A stretch of 64,000 nucleotides of DNA, from positions 3,546,713-3,610,712 of the forward strand of contig OX621240.1 of assembly GCA_951640165.1 (NCBI GenBank). The letters are read 5' to 3'. The position numbers were made by a program, and so were the translations under genes. Of the stretch, positions 10,735 through 22,807 are shown in pieces (the first letter of the stretch is position 1; every line of letters starts with the position of its first letter). The stretch is from Pseudoips prasinana. Taxonomy: Eukaryota > Arthropoda > Insecta > Lepidoptera > Nolidae. The notes beneath the pieces are model-generated. The model was not told the origin of the DNA. It did no database searches and saw nothing but the letters and a program-made list of their open reading frames with translations.

Positions 10735-10954
10735 GAAAATAAAAGTATTTCCGAAGGGAAACTTCTCAGATATCAATTATCGATAAGTGACAGCAATTTT
10801 TAAGGACCCGTCGTATTTGTGTACATTTGTTACCATGAGAGAGAAGAGTAGAAAAAGAGCTATATAATCCGAAGCCATGTAGGTAGAGAAAAGATAGTAG
10901 CGTATACACAGCGATAAAATAAGATAGACTCGTGTATGAGTCCTGTTACATCCC
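10735..10954. other. No gene seen
   Basis: AT-rich spacer without recognised structure. Confidence 0.4.
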
Positions 10955-11207
10955 TACTTACTTACTTACTTATCGTATGGGCAGTGGTTATCCTAGTGTC
11001 TGAGTTGTTCAAGCCGCCCTGTAGGCCTCTGACGTGGCTTAACGACTGGTGTGTAATGGCTACAACCTTGACCAACAGATTAACGTGCCCTCCGAAGCAC
11101 GGAGATGCTCAGTACTAAAACCACTTTGGCGGGTGACCGCTATGGACTGACCGCGAGTCTAGTTGCTTAACCTTGCCAATCACTTACCGGTGTGAGCATC
11201 TGGCTAG
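10955..11207 (-). mobile_element. 5S-rRNA-derived SINE (SINE3 type), full length
   Basis: Read on the minus strand, the head contains GGTTAAGCA and 'cagtccatagcggtcaccc'. These correspond to the intermediate element and C-box region of 5S rRNA. A non-5S body follows (cacgttaatctgttggtc...), then a tail of GTAA/TAAG units. Family copies are at 24050 and 31228. The 5S origin is established for SINE3 elements; the match here is by eye. Confidence 0.72.
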
Positions 11208-11263
11208 TTACATCCCTATTTCAGTTCTTTACTGCTGCGTTGCAATAATCGTCGATTGACGTA

Positions 11264-11620
11264 AATAATGATTATGTCCTCACGACCGCATTTCGGCCAC
11301 GGCGGCCAGGCTCAATGGAGACTAGCCAATTGCGCAGGACATATTATAGTGCACAAGTGTGTGCGCATACACAGGGGCACTTTCTATTCGATCACTCTCA
11401 TGATCCGATGAAACGACTAGCGACACGACCGGAAAGAGGTCAGCTTTACGTGCTCTCCGAGGCATAGGGGTGTAATACCGCCAACTCACAGACTTCGGGC
11501 TGATACTGAGAAATTTCTTTTTACGGAAAAATCCCAAAATCACTTTTTGGCCCGACCCGGGATTTGAACCCAGAACTTCATTATCTGCGGTTGAACACGC
11601 TACCGCTAGACCAAAGAGGC
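11264..11620 (-). mobile_element. tRNA-derived SINE, family A, full copy
   Basis: The head at the right end reads on minus 'ggtctagcggtag' (A box) and GGGTTCAAATCCC (B box). The body extends to a tail 'gaggacataatcattattt'. It lies 57 bases from the 5S-type SINE. A head-only remnant of the same family is at about 11690-11750. Confidence 0.82.
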
Positions 11621-12028
11621 ATGTAAATAAACACAAACCAGCAAATCAGCAATAAATAATGAATATAAAAGAAAATACCAGTATTGCTTTTGACCCGACC
11701 CGGGATCGAAACCCAGGAGCTTATTTTATGCAGTTTAATCAATTGATCGGTAAACCCTGGTCCATTAAGTTAGATTAGATTGTCGGTGTAGATTCCGTTT
11801 ATCTTATCGGTATCAAGTCTGTGAGCATTAACAACCAAAGAGATAGATGCCGTCGCATCTCGTACTATTTCTGCTTTAATTTAAATATATTTGATAATAA
11901 TTTCGTTTAAGAGAAGTAGGGTACGACGTTTGTTCGTTCAAAGAGCACCCCGAATGAGGAAGTATTAAACTATATTACTTTACCTAAGAATTCCTTAGTT
12001 ATATGATGTGATCGCGAACAACAGTATA
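11621..12028. other. SINE head remnant and AT-rich spacer
   Basis: 11690-11750 holds a degraded minus-strand family-A SINE head (gacccgacccgggatcgaaa). The rest shows nothing recognisable. Confidence 0.45.
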
Positions 12029-12284
12029 GACTGTCTCGTCATGCGACGGTGCCTTTTACGCCGCAGGCCGTGAGTTCGATGCCCACCCAGGGGCTCTACC
12101 GGCTAAGTCACCGAACATCGGGATAGTGATCGGCGTTCAAATAAGTAAAGAGTCATACAGATCATCCTAGCCCCAAACTAAGCAAAGCTTGTACTATGGG
12201 TACCAGGTGACGATATACATACTTATTTAGATATACTTATATAGATAAATACTTATATACATAGAACTAGCAGGAAACTATTTG

Positions 12285-12813
12285 CGTCTGCTGGCACTCT
12301 AAGACGTCTTCGTAACTTTCTGCCGATTGCCACCAAAACTGCACTTGCCCAATCTCTTCTCCTTCCAATCCTTGACTATGCTGATGCCAGTTATCTCGAT
12401 ATCACGGAGGATCAACTTGATAAACTTGAGCAGCTCCAAAATTTCTGTATACGTTTCATATTTGGATTACGGAAATATGATCATGTCTCTGAATTTCGTA
12501 CAAAACTCAAATGGCTTCCTATACGCCTTCGCCGGAATACACACATTCTTTCTCTCTTGTATAGTATTTTATTCAATCCCAATACACCAAATTATCAAAG
12601 AACGAGTTTTTAAAGGAGACGCATGCACGAAGTCTGAGATCATCAGAAAACTTACGTCTTAAAATACCAATGCATTCCACTACATTTTATGATAAATCCT
12701 TTACCGTGCAAGCTGCTCGTCTGTGGAATGCATTGCCTGTGTCGGTAACACGGGCCCAGTCACTTGATGTGTTTAAAAAGCTCTTAAAAGAACATTATCT
12801 GACAACACGCTGA
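12285..12813 (+). pseudogene. LINE RT C-terminal coding remnant
   Basis: Encodes the tail after the RT domain of jockey/CR1-type LINEs: an ILDYADASY block, then QNFCIRFIFGLRKYDHVSEF and WLPIRLRR...LSLLYSILF. After about 12590 the frame shifts by one base and continues with FLKETHARSLRSSENLRLK and ARLWNALP to a stop at 12811-12813. The single frameshift near 12590 breaks it, and the upstream RT is missing. Confidence 0.82.
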
Positions 12814-12824
12814 ACAAAAAGAGG

Positions 12825-14988
12825 AGTCCTGACTGATTGACTGACTCATCAACGCCCAGCCTAAACCCTTGGACCTAGAGAGCTGAAATTTTGCACGAAT
12901 GTTTTCTTTGTAATGAAGACAAGGAATAAGGAAGGATTTTTCAATATTCAACCCCCAAAGGGGTAAAACGGGGGTGCAAAGTTAGTATGAAACTTTGCCG
13001 GTTTTGAAGTTAAAGGCATGAAAATTAGTATTTGGCCTTCCAGTAAAAAATAAAAAATTACGTGTTTCAGGATTTTTGGAAATTCCTCCCCCAAGGGCGA
13101 AAAATAGGGAATGTTAGTTTGTATGAAAAATGTGACAATTTTTAAGTTAAACGCATGAAAATTTGTATTTGGCCTTCCAGTAAAATATAAAAAATTACGT
13201 GTCTCAGGATTTTTGGAAATTCCACCTCCAAGGACGAAAAATAGGGGATGTAAGTTTGTATGAAAAATGTGACAATTTTTAAGTTAAACGCATGAAAATT
13301 AGTATTTGGCCTTCCAGTAAAAAATAAGAAATTACTTGTTTCAGGATTTTTGGAAATTCCACCCCCAAGGGCGAAAAATAGGGGATGTAAATTTGTATGA
13401 AAAATGTGACAATTTTTTAATAATTATTAAGTATTTGGCCTTTTAGTTCAAAATAAAAAATATGTATTTCAGGATTTTTGGAAATTCCACCCCCACGGGC
13501 GTAAAATAGGGGATGTAAGTTTATACTGACTGACTGACATATCAAGGCATAGCCTAAACGGCTTTTATGACGTAAGCATCCACTAAAGAAAAATAAAAAG
13601 TAAAATAAGGGATGAAAGATTTTATGAAATTCCGGCATTTTTGATGTTAAAGGCTTTGTATTTGTCCTTGCAGTTAAAAATTAAAGTATATTTCGGGTTT
13701 TTTGAAAATTCCACCCCCAAGGGCCAAAAATTGGGGATGTAAGTTTGTATGAAAATGTGACAAGTTTTAAGTTAAAAGCATGCAAATTGGTATATGGCAT
13801 TACATTTAAAAATTAAAAATATTTATTTCAGGATTTTCGAGAATGCTACCCCTAAGGGTGACAAATTGGGGATGTAAGTTGGTATGAAAGATGTGACATT
13901 TTAAAGGTAAACGCTTGAAAATCTGTATTTGGCCTTCCAGTTAAAAATTATAAATATATGGTTCAGGATTTTTGGAAATTCCACCCGTAAATACGTAAAA
14001 TAGGGGATGTGAGTAGGTATGAAAATCTGTAATTTTTTGGAGTTAAACATATGAAAATTGGTATTTGGTCTTTCAGTTAAAAATAAAGCAATATAATATG
14101 TTTTTAAACCAAAATTCAGGGAATAATTTGTTGTTAATAAAAGGTAATCCAAAACTGATTCAATAGATCGACACCAACAATTTACGCCAACTCGAATTTT
14201 AGATAATTTAGATTTTTTATGCCAAGTTGCTTAAAATGCCGTACTCGTCGTCGTCTAAATAAAGACTTAGCGTTTTATAAGATTTGTAACTTCTTTTCTT
14301 TGTATAATTTTCATAACAAAAATAAAAAACAATATTTTAATCAAATTGGGATAAACAACCAATTTACGTAAAAGTCGAGTAAGCGTAGTATAATTTTTGG
14401 TGTCGAGATGATCGCAGTTGATCGCACCCAAAAAATATCATCTTATTTTTACTGATCTACAAGTTCACAATTTTGTAACTAGATGGCGTTCGTTCGTTTC
14501 AGATCTCGAGACTTATTTGGCATATCGGTTATAGTAAATAAATGCTTGAAATAAAAGGTAGTCCAAAACTGAATCAATAGATGATCGAATAAATCTCACC
14601 CAAAAATATGCACACATCTTAATTTTACCGCTTTACAAGTTTATAGTTTTGTTAGTAGATGGCGTAATCATCGTTTTAGATAGCGCTATGGTTTCGTTCA
14701 CAAAATGTGATATTAGACCTATCAATGCCGTGGTCGCAACCTAATCTAATGGGAGTTACCTTTGTGATTAATGCATCGTTGATTCTTATTTTACTTTATT
14801 TGACTTAGTGACAATAAAGACAATTGCTATGTATTTTCCTTTTTTTTTAAATGGTGGTAGCAAAGTAGTCCTTAGTTTCTTTCTTAGTTGCTTGATGGTT
14901 TTAAAAGTTTTTAGATTAAGCTCGAAGTAAGTAGTTACATTGGTCATCATTCAAAATTGTCGCGGACGAAGTCGCCGGCACCAGCTAG
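12825..14988 (+). mobile_element. Helitron 3' part with internal tandem array
   Basis: The 3' end is 'gacgaagtcgccggcaccagCTAG' followed by T, the Lep1-like Helitron terminus. Upstream is typical Helitron filler ('gactgactcatcaacgccca', 'agctgaaattttgcacgaat'). I do not see a TC 5' terminus, so the left limit is approximate. No RepHel protein is present. Confidence 0.6.
13000..14110. repeat. ~137-bp tandem array inside the Helitron
   Basis: Units carry 'ggccttccagtaaaa' and 'caggatttttggaaattcc' followed by a cccccaagggcgaaaaatagg block. The motif starts at 13034, 13171, 13308 and 13437, then recurs more diverged to about 14100. The array is unrelated in sequence to the 6.7-9.2 kb satellite despite the similar period. 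Confidence 0.8.
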
Positions 14989-14989
<1 letters not shown>

Positions 14990-15062
<73 letters not shown>

Positions 15063-15085
15063 TATATATTTATTTATTTATTTAT
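14990..15085. repeat. (TA)n microsatellite
   Basis: Almost pure TA for about 70 bases, then a TATT/TTTA-rich stretch, directly after the Helitron CTAG end. Confidence 0.9.
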
Positions 15086-15701
15086 TTATATTATTTTAAT
15101 AACTATGTAATATTCAATTAAATTTTCTGCCATTGAATGTACCTTCGGTATATTCAGCCATCTTTTGTTCTGTACACCACCTACTACCCCCGTCTATCTA
15201 TTCACTAACAGTTCTGGTCCATTCATCGGTTGCCTGGAAGAGATCGCTTTTAGCGATAAGGCCGCCACTTGTACTATTTCCATTTTAATGTAATCTTTTT
15301 TACTCTAAGTTATGTCTTTGGTGTGCAATAAAGAGTTATCTATCTATCTACATAGAAAACATCCATGACTCAGAAACAAATATTCGTGTTCATCACACAA
15401 ATATTTACACTTACCGGGATTCGAACCCAGGACCACCAGCTTCGTAGGCAGGAACACTAGGCTACGGTGACCTGTGACTTAATCAATCGTTTAATCGGCT
15501 ATGGCCTACTTGCTCCACCCCAAGTTAAATGAATTAACTCAGAGTTAGTGGCTAACATGGGGTTAAATTACAATTACGTCTGCACCACCAAGAGTTATGG
15601 ACTAATCTGGGGTTATTTTATTAAAATTTTAACTACCCTATTTTGGTGAGTTAAATCACTATCTGCGGATTATTAATATCAATTTTTTTGTCACATGTGC
15701 T

Positions 15702-16512
15702 CATGGATGCCTTTTTTTTTAAAAAAAAAACGGGACTTGTCCCTCCCTCTTACCCACCACTACAACTCCTGTAAGCCAGGATCAACAGTGGCACACAATG
15801 AAATGACACTGAGCGGTGAAGCTCAGGCATGTCCCGGGGAATCGCTTTAACTGTCTTGGATCCCGCAACGAATTTAATCAGAACCAGAAAAAAGGAGGAG
15901 TTAGAAAATGAATAGTTCCACTTCCCTCCAGAGCAAAGCGGGAGACAGAATGATGTAAAGAGACTATAGCCTCATAAAATGAGAGATTCGCAACTAGAGA
16001 AGCCAGCTGCAAAAGCACCGAGGATCAATTTAAGGGTCCTAAGTGAGCTGTTATATTTGATTCCAATAGTAGGTATGGCAAAAACGCTTAAACGCACGGA
16101 AGTTGTTCCTTGTTGCTTCAAGATCCGTATAATAAACTACTCCAGATATTGGTCGCAAGCTGTTTAACATAATATCACGCTGATTTTGCCAGAGATCACA
16201 CTCCCACAGGATGTGGTGAGCAGTTTGTTCATATTCGTTACTGGAAGTTGAGCACAGACAGATTGGTGAAGATACTAATTTGAAACTACACAGTGGTCTA
16301 TGATTAGCCAAGTTTTATTTAACCGTTCGCGTACGTCCGGAAAGAACTGGTGCAGATGGCGACCCTTGGTTGAGGTATTCCATCCACATTGCCAATCATT
16401 TAGTAGTTCGTTATTTAATTCAGCTAATGGCATAAATAGCCTGGTTATTTTCGTACGGTCGCGTAATGATAAGAAATCATTTTCTAAATTATCGCGCGTA
16501 GAATAATACATC
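15702..16512 (-). pseudogene. 5'-truncated LINE, RT C-terminal region
   Basis: Minus-strand frames encode WQCGWNTSTKGRHLHQFFP at 16275-16511 and then CLCSTSSNEYEQTAHHILWE..W at 16051-16311, a block order typical of I/R1/jockey-type LINE tails. A frameshift separates them near 16290-16310. The left end has an A/T run (15711-15730), the cDNA poly(A) end. The sequence 'gctcatgga(t/a)gcc' flanks both sides (15702 and 16513), a 13-base target duplication. It is inserted inside the MITE. Confidence 0.78.
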
Positions 16513-16800
16513 GCTCATGGAAGCCTATTTAACGATTGATTAAGTCATTTTTAACCTTTATTTATTTGAACGCCGATCACTATCCCGATGTTCAGCGACT
16601 TAGTCGGTAGCCCCCCAGGACAAATATTTATGCATGAACATGTCTGTTTGTGCTGAGTTTGGGTGTTAATACCTATCTGTATAAGTATGTAAAAGAAAAG
16701 TAGTATATGTAGAGGTTATTTGGTTTCCATACTACAAGCTCTGCTTAGTTTGGGATCTGGCGGCTGTGTGTGAATAATGTCCCAGGATATTTTTATTATT

Positions 16801-18406
16801 TTTCATATCCAAAGGTGGTTCCCCAGATGCACGCAAAGCGCACTGTTACCGTTCTCGAGGTTCTTGAGAGGACATAATGACTAGCTCGCTGAGGGCTCCT
16901 GAGCATGTCCAAAGATGATATTAATGTTCCTAAGATGTTTCGTGCGCGTGCACAGGTCTGCATCCGCCTTTAAGGTTTTCGATTGTCCGAACACGCATAA
17001 TTGCGTTTTATTTAAACTGGCGTGCCAGAGAATCAATTAATTATTATTGCTCAAAAGCTTTTATACTACAGTTTTATCTATTATTGTGTTCATATTGCTC
17101 CATACATTTCAATAATAAATTACAATATGGCCATATTTTTATGGACTTTCCGATACTTAATATCTCGTTGAACTTTGCGGGGCACAGATAAAATAGAAAA
17201 TTAATTACAAGGGTCGTCTGGCTATTTAAATTTTAACATTACCTATGTTAAAATTTTAATAGCCGAAGCAGCCAAGTTAAAAAGGAATCTTTGTTAGGAG
17301 GATATGATTTATACTAACTAAGTAGCTCTTATGAAATTTTATTATAAAGGAAAATAAAAGTTAGTAAAAGTTTTTAAAATAAAAGTAGTAAATAGTCAAA
17401 ATTAATTATATATTTTCATTTAAGTTTAAGTTAACAGAGTAATGTTTTTGGAATGAACTTTGAACATTAGGGGTATATACACAATATATAAATCTTATAT
17501 ATGAATTTATAAATCGAAAATGTATAATTTCAGTATAATTTATAATTATACACGACATAATTTTTAGATGTGACTATTTGATCCACCGCGCCACCCGCAC
17601 AATCTGTATAAAAAGATATCAATTATACAATATTACACGATTTTATTTATATATTATAAAATTTTACATTTTAATCATGTCATACAAATATTTTATCTGT
17701 ATCTCTGCTAAAATGTTGACATTAAAGAGTTAGGTAAAATTGGGCGACATTTAACATTTGATAACATTGACAACAACATGTGATTGCAGACGTATCAGTC
17801 AAGTAATTGCTAAGCGATTCCCATAGATGGCGCCAACATTACCAATGGAATATATTAGAGAGAAACCCATAAATTTCTACTAACTAGCAGGACTCACCGT
17901 AATTGCCAAAGTATTGGAGCTTTACTCGTATAAAGCAAGTTCAAATCTTTTCGGTGTTTTAAATGTATTACTAACAGAAAAAAAACTCTATATATTGGTA
18001 GACCTATAGTTTGAGATTCCTCTGTAAAAAAAATAAATTACAAAAAGTTACTTAACAATCCTCTTTTCAATTTCACAGAAACTTTTATTCTACTTAAAAT
18101 CCCTAGCATCTTTAACAATACGATAAAAACAAAGTTACTTCAGTTCTTTAAGAAAATTACCAGCACATTATTTAGTAATTAACGTAAATTAACGTCTACG
18201 ATACTTAATTTAAATTCCCTTTCCCTAATTTCGCGTCCTAAACTGTACCTACTACGCGACGTCGACTACCAAGTATCTCGATTACCAGGGACGGAATTAG
18301 GCCGAACTAGTGACAAGAATTATTGTTTAATAACCCCGGGCAGCAAAAATAGCGTAGCATAATCATATAAGTATGTTTAATTTGTCACTGTACAACTTTT
18401 TTTGAC
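16801..18406. other. AT-rich DNA, no gene seen
   Basis: 1.6 kb without a domain or known repeat. One hairpin is present at 17221-17263 (19-base arms, one mismatch, 5-base loop). Confidence 0.5.
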
Positions 18407-18620
18407 GGTCACCGTAGCCTAGTTGGTAGTGCTCCTGCCTACGAAGCTGGTGGTCCTGTATATTTGTGTGATGAGCACGAATATTTGTTTCTGAGTCATG
18501 GATGTTTTCTATGTATATAAGTATTTATCTATCTATATAAGTATGTATATCGTCGCCTGGTACCCATAGTACAAGCTTTGCTTAGTTTGGGGCTAGGAGG
18601 ATCTGTGTGACACTGTCCCG
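18407..18620 (+). mobile_element. Family-B SINE with B box deleted
   Basis: The head (ggtcaccgtagcctagttgg) is intact, but about 25 bases spanning the B box are missing: '...ctggtggtcctgtatatttg'. The body and tail are otherwise normal. Without a B box this copy should not be transcribed by RNA polymerase III. Confidence 0.82.
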
Positions 18621-19550
18621 AGTTATCATTATTATTTATTTATTTATACCGCAGTAATTTATATTCGTTAATGTTGTGTTGCACTCTTATTATATTGCAT
18701 AAATTACACTTTATACCTAGTATTAGTATTAATATTGTATTGTATATTGTTATCATGTGTTGTACTTGGTTTTAAGAAATAAACAAATTATATAATTTAT
18801 ACTATTATATTTTAAAAAATCAGATGAATGACGTTCACCGCTGGACAAAGGCCTCCCCAAAAGATTTCCACAATAAAATGATAAAATAATGATGACGAAA
18901 TAATGAAATTTATTCAGCACTTGGGTATTTACTTATTATATTTATTATTGTACTTGTCAAGCTCACAATGCAGTGGTACATAATTTTTTACATATTTTAA
19001 AATAGTTATTACTAACACTAGTTTATAAGAAAATTGTTACTTACTTATTGGACACTAATTTGGTCTGAAAATAAAGTCTTATTATTATAAACATAGTAGA
19101 AACAGTATAAAAGTAACAAAAAGAAATATATTAGTCCGTCCGTGCGGTCCGTCTTAACACATATTTTTTAAATCATTCAATAAATAACAAGTTACTAAGC
19201 TATTATTTCTAAACTTAGTACTACTATATTGAAATGAAAGAATTGAAGACAAGGAGCAGTTGGCTAGCGCAAAAGGCTCTCAACCAGTAGCTTAATTTAA
19301 ACGACTAATACCTTAGGGCACCCTTATGTAGTGGTGGCCGCTGAAGTAAAAAGACGGAATTCTAAATCAATAACAAATAACGTATTAAGGGTTGTCACAA
19401 TGGAGTTTGTCCATTATTTTGAGTGATATTCCATAATTATGCCAGGTTAGCGGTCACAGTATGAGTCATAGAGATCATTATAATATTTACATCATCAGCC
19501 TAATACCGTCCACTGCTGGGCAGAATCCTCCTTCGAAGGATTTTATAACG
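18621..19550. other. AT-rich DNA with a LINE-tail scrap
   Basis: 18826-18872 has 'atgaatgacgttcaccgctg', a short scrap of an RTE-like LINE 3' end also seen at 24990 and 27190. Nothing else is recognised. Confidence 0.4.
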
Positions 19551-19748
19551 TTAATAATATCCTGGGACATTATTTACACACGGCCATCTGATCCCAAACC
19601 AAGCAAAGCTCGTACTATGGAAACCAGATAACTGATATACTACTTTTTTTGTAAATACATACTTATATACCACCCAGACTCAGGACGACCAGACATGTTT
19701 ATGTACACAAATATCTGTCCTTGGTGGGAATCGAACCCACGACCTCCG
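19551..19748 (-). mobile_element. Family-C SINE, head truncated
   Basis: Tail 'tatcctgggacattattta' at the left; B-box region 'gggaatcgaacccacgacc' at 19728-19746, after which the A-box half is lost. Confidence 0.75.
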
Positions 19749-19998
19749 TATCAATAAATCAATCATATATTTATTTCCGAACACAGGTACTGGAATTAGA
19801 CTTTATGCCTATGTCCAGCAGTGGACGATATCAGACTGATAATGTGATACAGGGAACCTGGTATTTTAATATTTGCTTCCCGCGCTTCCATTGTAATGAT
19901 ATGTAGAGTAGTAGTGTTGTAAATAATTATCGCATTGGCAGTAAACCTATATTGGTTATTATGTAGTAATTAATAAATTTTAAATAATCTCACTAAAT

Positions 19999-20490
19999 TA
20001 TGGCATACCTTTCTTTATACATACCAGTAATTGCTATAATTGCTGCTCAAATTGTGGCATACCTTTATTTATACATACCAGTAATTGCTATAATTGCTGC
20101 TCAAATTGTGGCATACCTTTATTTATACATACCGGCAATTACAATAATTGCTGCTCAAATTGTGGCATACCTCTATTTATACATACCGGCAATTACAATA
20201 ATTGCTGCTCAAATTGTGGCATACCTTTATTTATACATACCGGCAATTACAATAATTGCTGCTCAAATTGTGGCATACCTCTATTTATACATACCGGCAA
20301 TTACAATAATTGCTGCTCAAATTGTGGCATACCTCTATTTATACATACCGGCAATTACAATAATTGCTGCTCAAATTGTGGCATACCTTTATTTAGACAT
20401 ACCAGCAATTACAATAATTGCTGCTCAAATTGTGGCATACCTTTATTTATACATACAAGCAATTACAATAATTGCTGCTCAAATAAGGCT
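19999..20490. repeat. 54-bp minisatellite, 9 copies
   Basis: The unit 'tggcataccttTatttatac...' repeats every 54 bases from 20000 to 20484 with only a few substitutions. The period is a multiple of three, so the plus strand stays open for 177 codons encoding an 18-residue hydrophobic repeat. No start context, signal or family resemblance supports a protein. Confidence 0.88.
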
Positions 20491-20642
20491 ACTTCTCCAT
20501 ACATTTCTTGGCTGTAACGACGTGGGAATTTAGCTATTTACGTAAATAATACGCAGATAAAGTATCTATCTGGATCTGTGCCAATGTATCTAATTCAAAG
20601 CAATTATAAGGAGAAAGAATTTTTTTTTTCTTTTATTATATC

Positions 20643-20872
20643 TGGGGACAGTGTCACACAGATCATCCTAGCCCCAAACTAAGCAAAGCTTGTACTATGG
20701 GTACCAGGCGACGATATACATACTTATACAGATAGATAAATATATAGAAAACATCCATGACTCAGAAACAAATATTCGTGCTCATCACACAAATATTTGC
20801 ACTTACCGGGATTCGAACCCAGGACCACCAGCTTCGTAGGCAGTAAGCACTACCAACTATGCTACGGTGACC
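20643..20872 (-). mobile_element. Family-B SINE, full copy
   Basis: Runs from 'ctggggacagtgtcacacag' to 'gctacggtgacc'. Both tRNA-like promoter boxes are present on the minus strand. Confidence 0.85.
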
Positions 20873-22229
20873 GTCAAGTTGAGAGGTACGCGTCGAAAAA
20901 TCCTTAAAAGAATAAAGATTTATTAAAATCCGCCCGATACAGGAATAAATTTCCCTAGTGTGGGAGTTATCTTTATATTATAATAAAAAAAAATCAAGTT
21001 GTACAGTTACGCTTTTAGTCTTATTTAAGAAATCCAAATTTTCTAGCGACAAAGTAAAGGCTTTTTCTTTTAACAAAGCAATCAATTCGTACATCTGAAA
21101 ATGAAATTCAGGAAATGAAAAGGCTTATTATTAGTGATTATTCACTTATAAGAGACAACAGCATGGATTACATGTCTTATGGAATTAACTGTATTTATAC
21201 TTTGTTGCCGGTCTTTAAATAAATAAATTAATAAAATAAACAAGACTGTAACTAAACGGTTTCACACACATCGACTTTTCTTTGGTGGGTTAAATATAGG
21301 TTAATATGTTGTCTGCTAATATTAGTAAATTATCATATTGTTGGCACATAAATTACTAAACAAAGATAAATAAGTGACGCAAATAAATAGTTTACGAAAC
21401 TATCGAATGACCTCAGACCTTAAAAAAACATCGTACAACAATAACTTTAGTGTAAATACCGCACCTAATTTAATTTGATCTGTAAGCGAACCTTGACCTT
21501 TGATCCATGGGTATTCATTATTTAAATGGAATTTTACTGACGACTGACTAGTGTACCTAGTGGGTATTTTTGACCGACAGATAAAGGGGAAGTTAACAAT
21601 TCGACTCTTCGAAAACGTACGTTTTATTTGAATGTACTACGCCAAATTGAATACCATATAATCGAATATCAATTTATCGAAAACTATAACTCGAGTGTCT
21701 AATACATTAGGGTTGAATGAAATGAAATGAAAGTTCTTAACATCAAATAGATTATAAAGCGGACATTCAATCGAAGGATTCTCTGGCGATAAACGATTGA
21801 TTTGTTTCTGGCACTCGCCGGCCGCTGTCACGACACGTTCGCTACGCACGCCCAGCTCGTGCATTGTGTGGTCGCAGTTCTAACTTAGAACTGCGACCAT
21901 AGAACTTCTAACCTAGCCTACTTTTGTAGTAGTTGTTAAATTTACTAACATTTTATATTATGAACGTTCGACTACTTGTGAAATTCAATTTATAGTGGTG
22001 GATCAATTGATATTTGATTATTTTCCATTCGAATTAGCATAGTACACCAGTTTTATGTTTGTCTGTACATTACGTGATTTTTTTGTTGTATGTGAACAGA
22101 TTATGATATATCTTGTGCTTGACGTGGCAGCTACTGGAAAACACTGCTAAAAAACTCAGTAGGAATCCAATTCTTAAAAGATCAGGATCATCTTTACAAC
22201 TAATTATAATTCAACTATCTAAATGCGTT
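20873..22229. other. AT-rich DNA with a near-perfect palindrome
   Basis: A 75-codon minus frame at 21637-21864 has no recognisable domain and is not called. The palindrome at 21869-21899 has 15-base perfect arms around a single C. No RNA or repeat family is recognised. Confidence 0.45.
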
Positions 22230-22790
22230 AAAATAAATGTACTCATTCCCAATTTGATCATTAACATAGTCTGAAACTTTGTAATATGCCTTGCTACACA
22301 AATTAGCTTTAACTGATGTTTTAAATTTGTTGATTGACAGTTTTCTAATCTCGTCGGGAAGTTTGTTGCAGACAGCACATGCAGCTACCCCAATCTGTCA
22401 AATTTCTTTTATAGAGATATTAACTTTATCACATAAGCATAAGGTTCACTTTGAATTGGGGAAAAATAAAGATTGGGGTAGCTTGATGTGCTGGCATCTG
22501 TACAATACTCTGCCCCATAAAAACGTTACTGATTTTGTGGAGACGAGTAGAATGTGCAATAAGAATATGCTCATATTGAGTATTTATATCATGAGTTTCA
22601 CTTTTCTTTTATAAGTACTGTTAATCAACAGTAGGATGTTTAATTCTTTTAACTGTTCTCTAAGTGAAACTCTGCCACCAATGTTGTATACAGCTCTTAC
22701 AGCTGTTTTTGCAACATTAATATTTGGGAACCGCTTTTGAATATTCTTTATATACTCTATAGGCAATGCTTTCAATATGATACCGTAGCT
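22230..22790 (-). pseudogene. LINE RT tail interrupted by a MITE
   Basis: Minus-strand peptide blocks NIQKRFPNINVAKTAVRAV and GGRVSLREQLKELNIL (22584-22775) are the post-RT region of a jockey-like LINE. Similar tail sequence (…FKTSVKANL-like, …DYVNDQIGN-like) continues after the MITE at 22230-22366. Several frameshifts are present. Confidence 0.6.
22367..22504. mobile_element. MITE (family of 10582) inside a LINE remnant
   Basis: 'cagcacatgcagctacccca' at the left pairs with 'tggggtagcttgatgtgctg' at the right. The interior matches the two sister copies. It interrupts the LINE tail described above. Confidence 0.78.
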
Positions 22791-22807
22791 AATAATCTCT
22801 CATTTAT

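Larger units (their letters stand above)
12267..15348 (+). mobile_element. 5'-truncated LINE carrying a Helitron
   Basis: The insertion is bounded by TACATAGAA duplications and ends in 'caataaagagttatctatctatc', a LINE-style simple-repeat tail. It begins with RT C-terminal coding sequence and continues through a Helitron (to 14988), a TA microsatellite and a 3' tail (15060-15348). It has no RT catalytic core, so it is dead. Confidence 0.75.
12151..15472 (-). mobile_element. Family-B SINE split by a 3.1-kb insertion
   Basis: The tail half is 12151-12266 and the head half 15349-15472, together equal to an ordinary minus-strand family-B SINE. The junction carries a 9-base duplication TACATAGAA (12258-12266 and 15349-15357), the hallmark of target-primed insertion. 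The head lacks a few bases of the A-box region. Confidence 0.85.
12091..16614. mobile_element. MITE split by a SINE and a LINE
   Basis: The left terminus (gggctctaccggctaagtca) and right terminus (gacttagtcggtagcccc) match the 527-761 MITE. Its interior appears as 12091-12150, 15473-15701 (resuming 'gacttaatcaatcgtttaat') and 16513-16614. The gaps are a family-B SINE and a 5'-truncated LINE. Flanking CCAG repeats look like the target duplication. Confidence 0.72.
12029..16800 (+). mobile_element. Family-C SINE split by a nested insertion stack
   Basis: The SINE head (…gccgtgagttcgatgcccacccag) ends at 12090 and its body resumes at about 16615 (gacaaatatttatgcatgaac) to 16800. Between them sits a MITE (12091-16614) bounded by a CCAG duplication. 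This MITE itself holds a family-B SINE and a LINE. Outer SINE continuity across 4.5 kb is shown by matching the uninterrupted family-C copies. Confidence 0.78.

Noticed and set aside
20000..20533. 177-codon frame with an 18-residue hydrophobic repeat
   Set aside because: Pure 54-base minisatellite; no supporting start context or family.
21637..21864. 75-codon minus-strand frame
   Set aside because: No start context, signal or recognisable family in AT-rich DNA.
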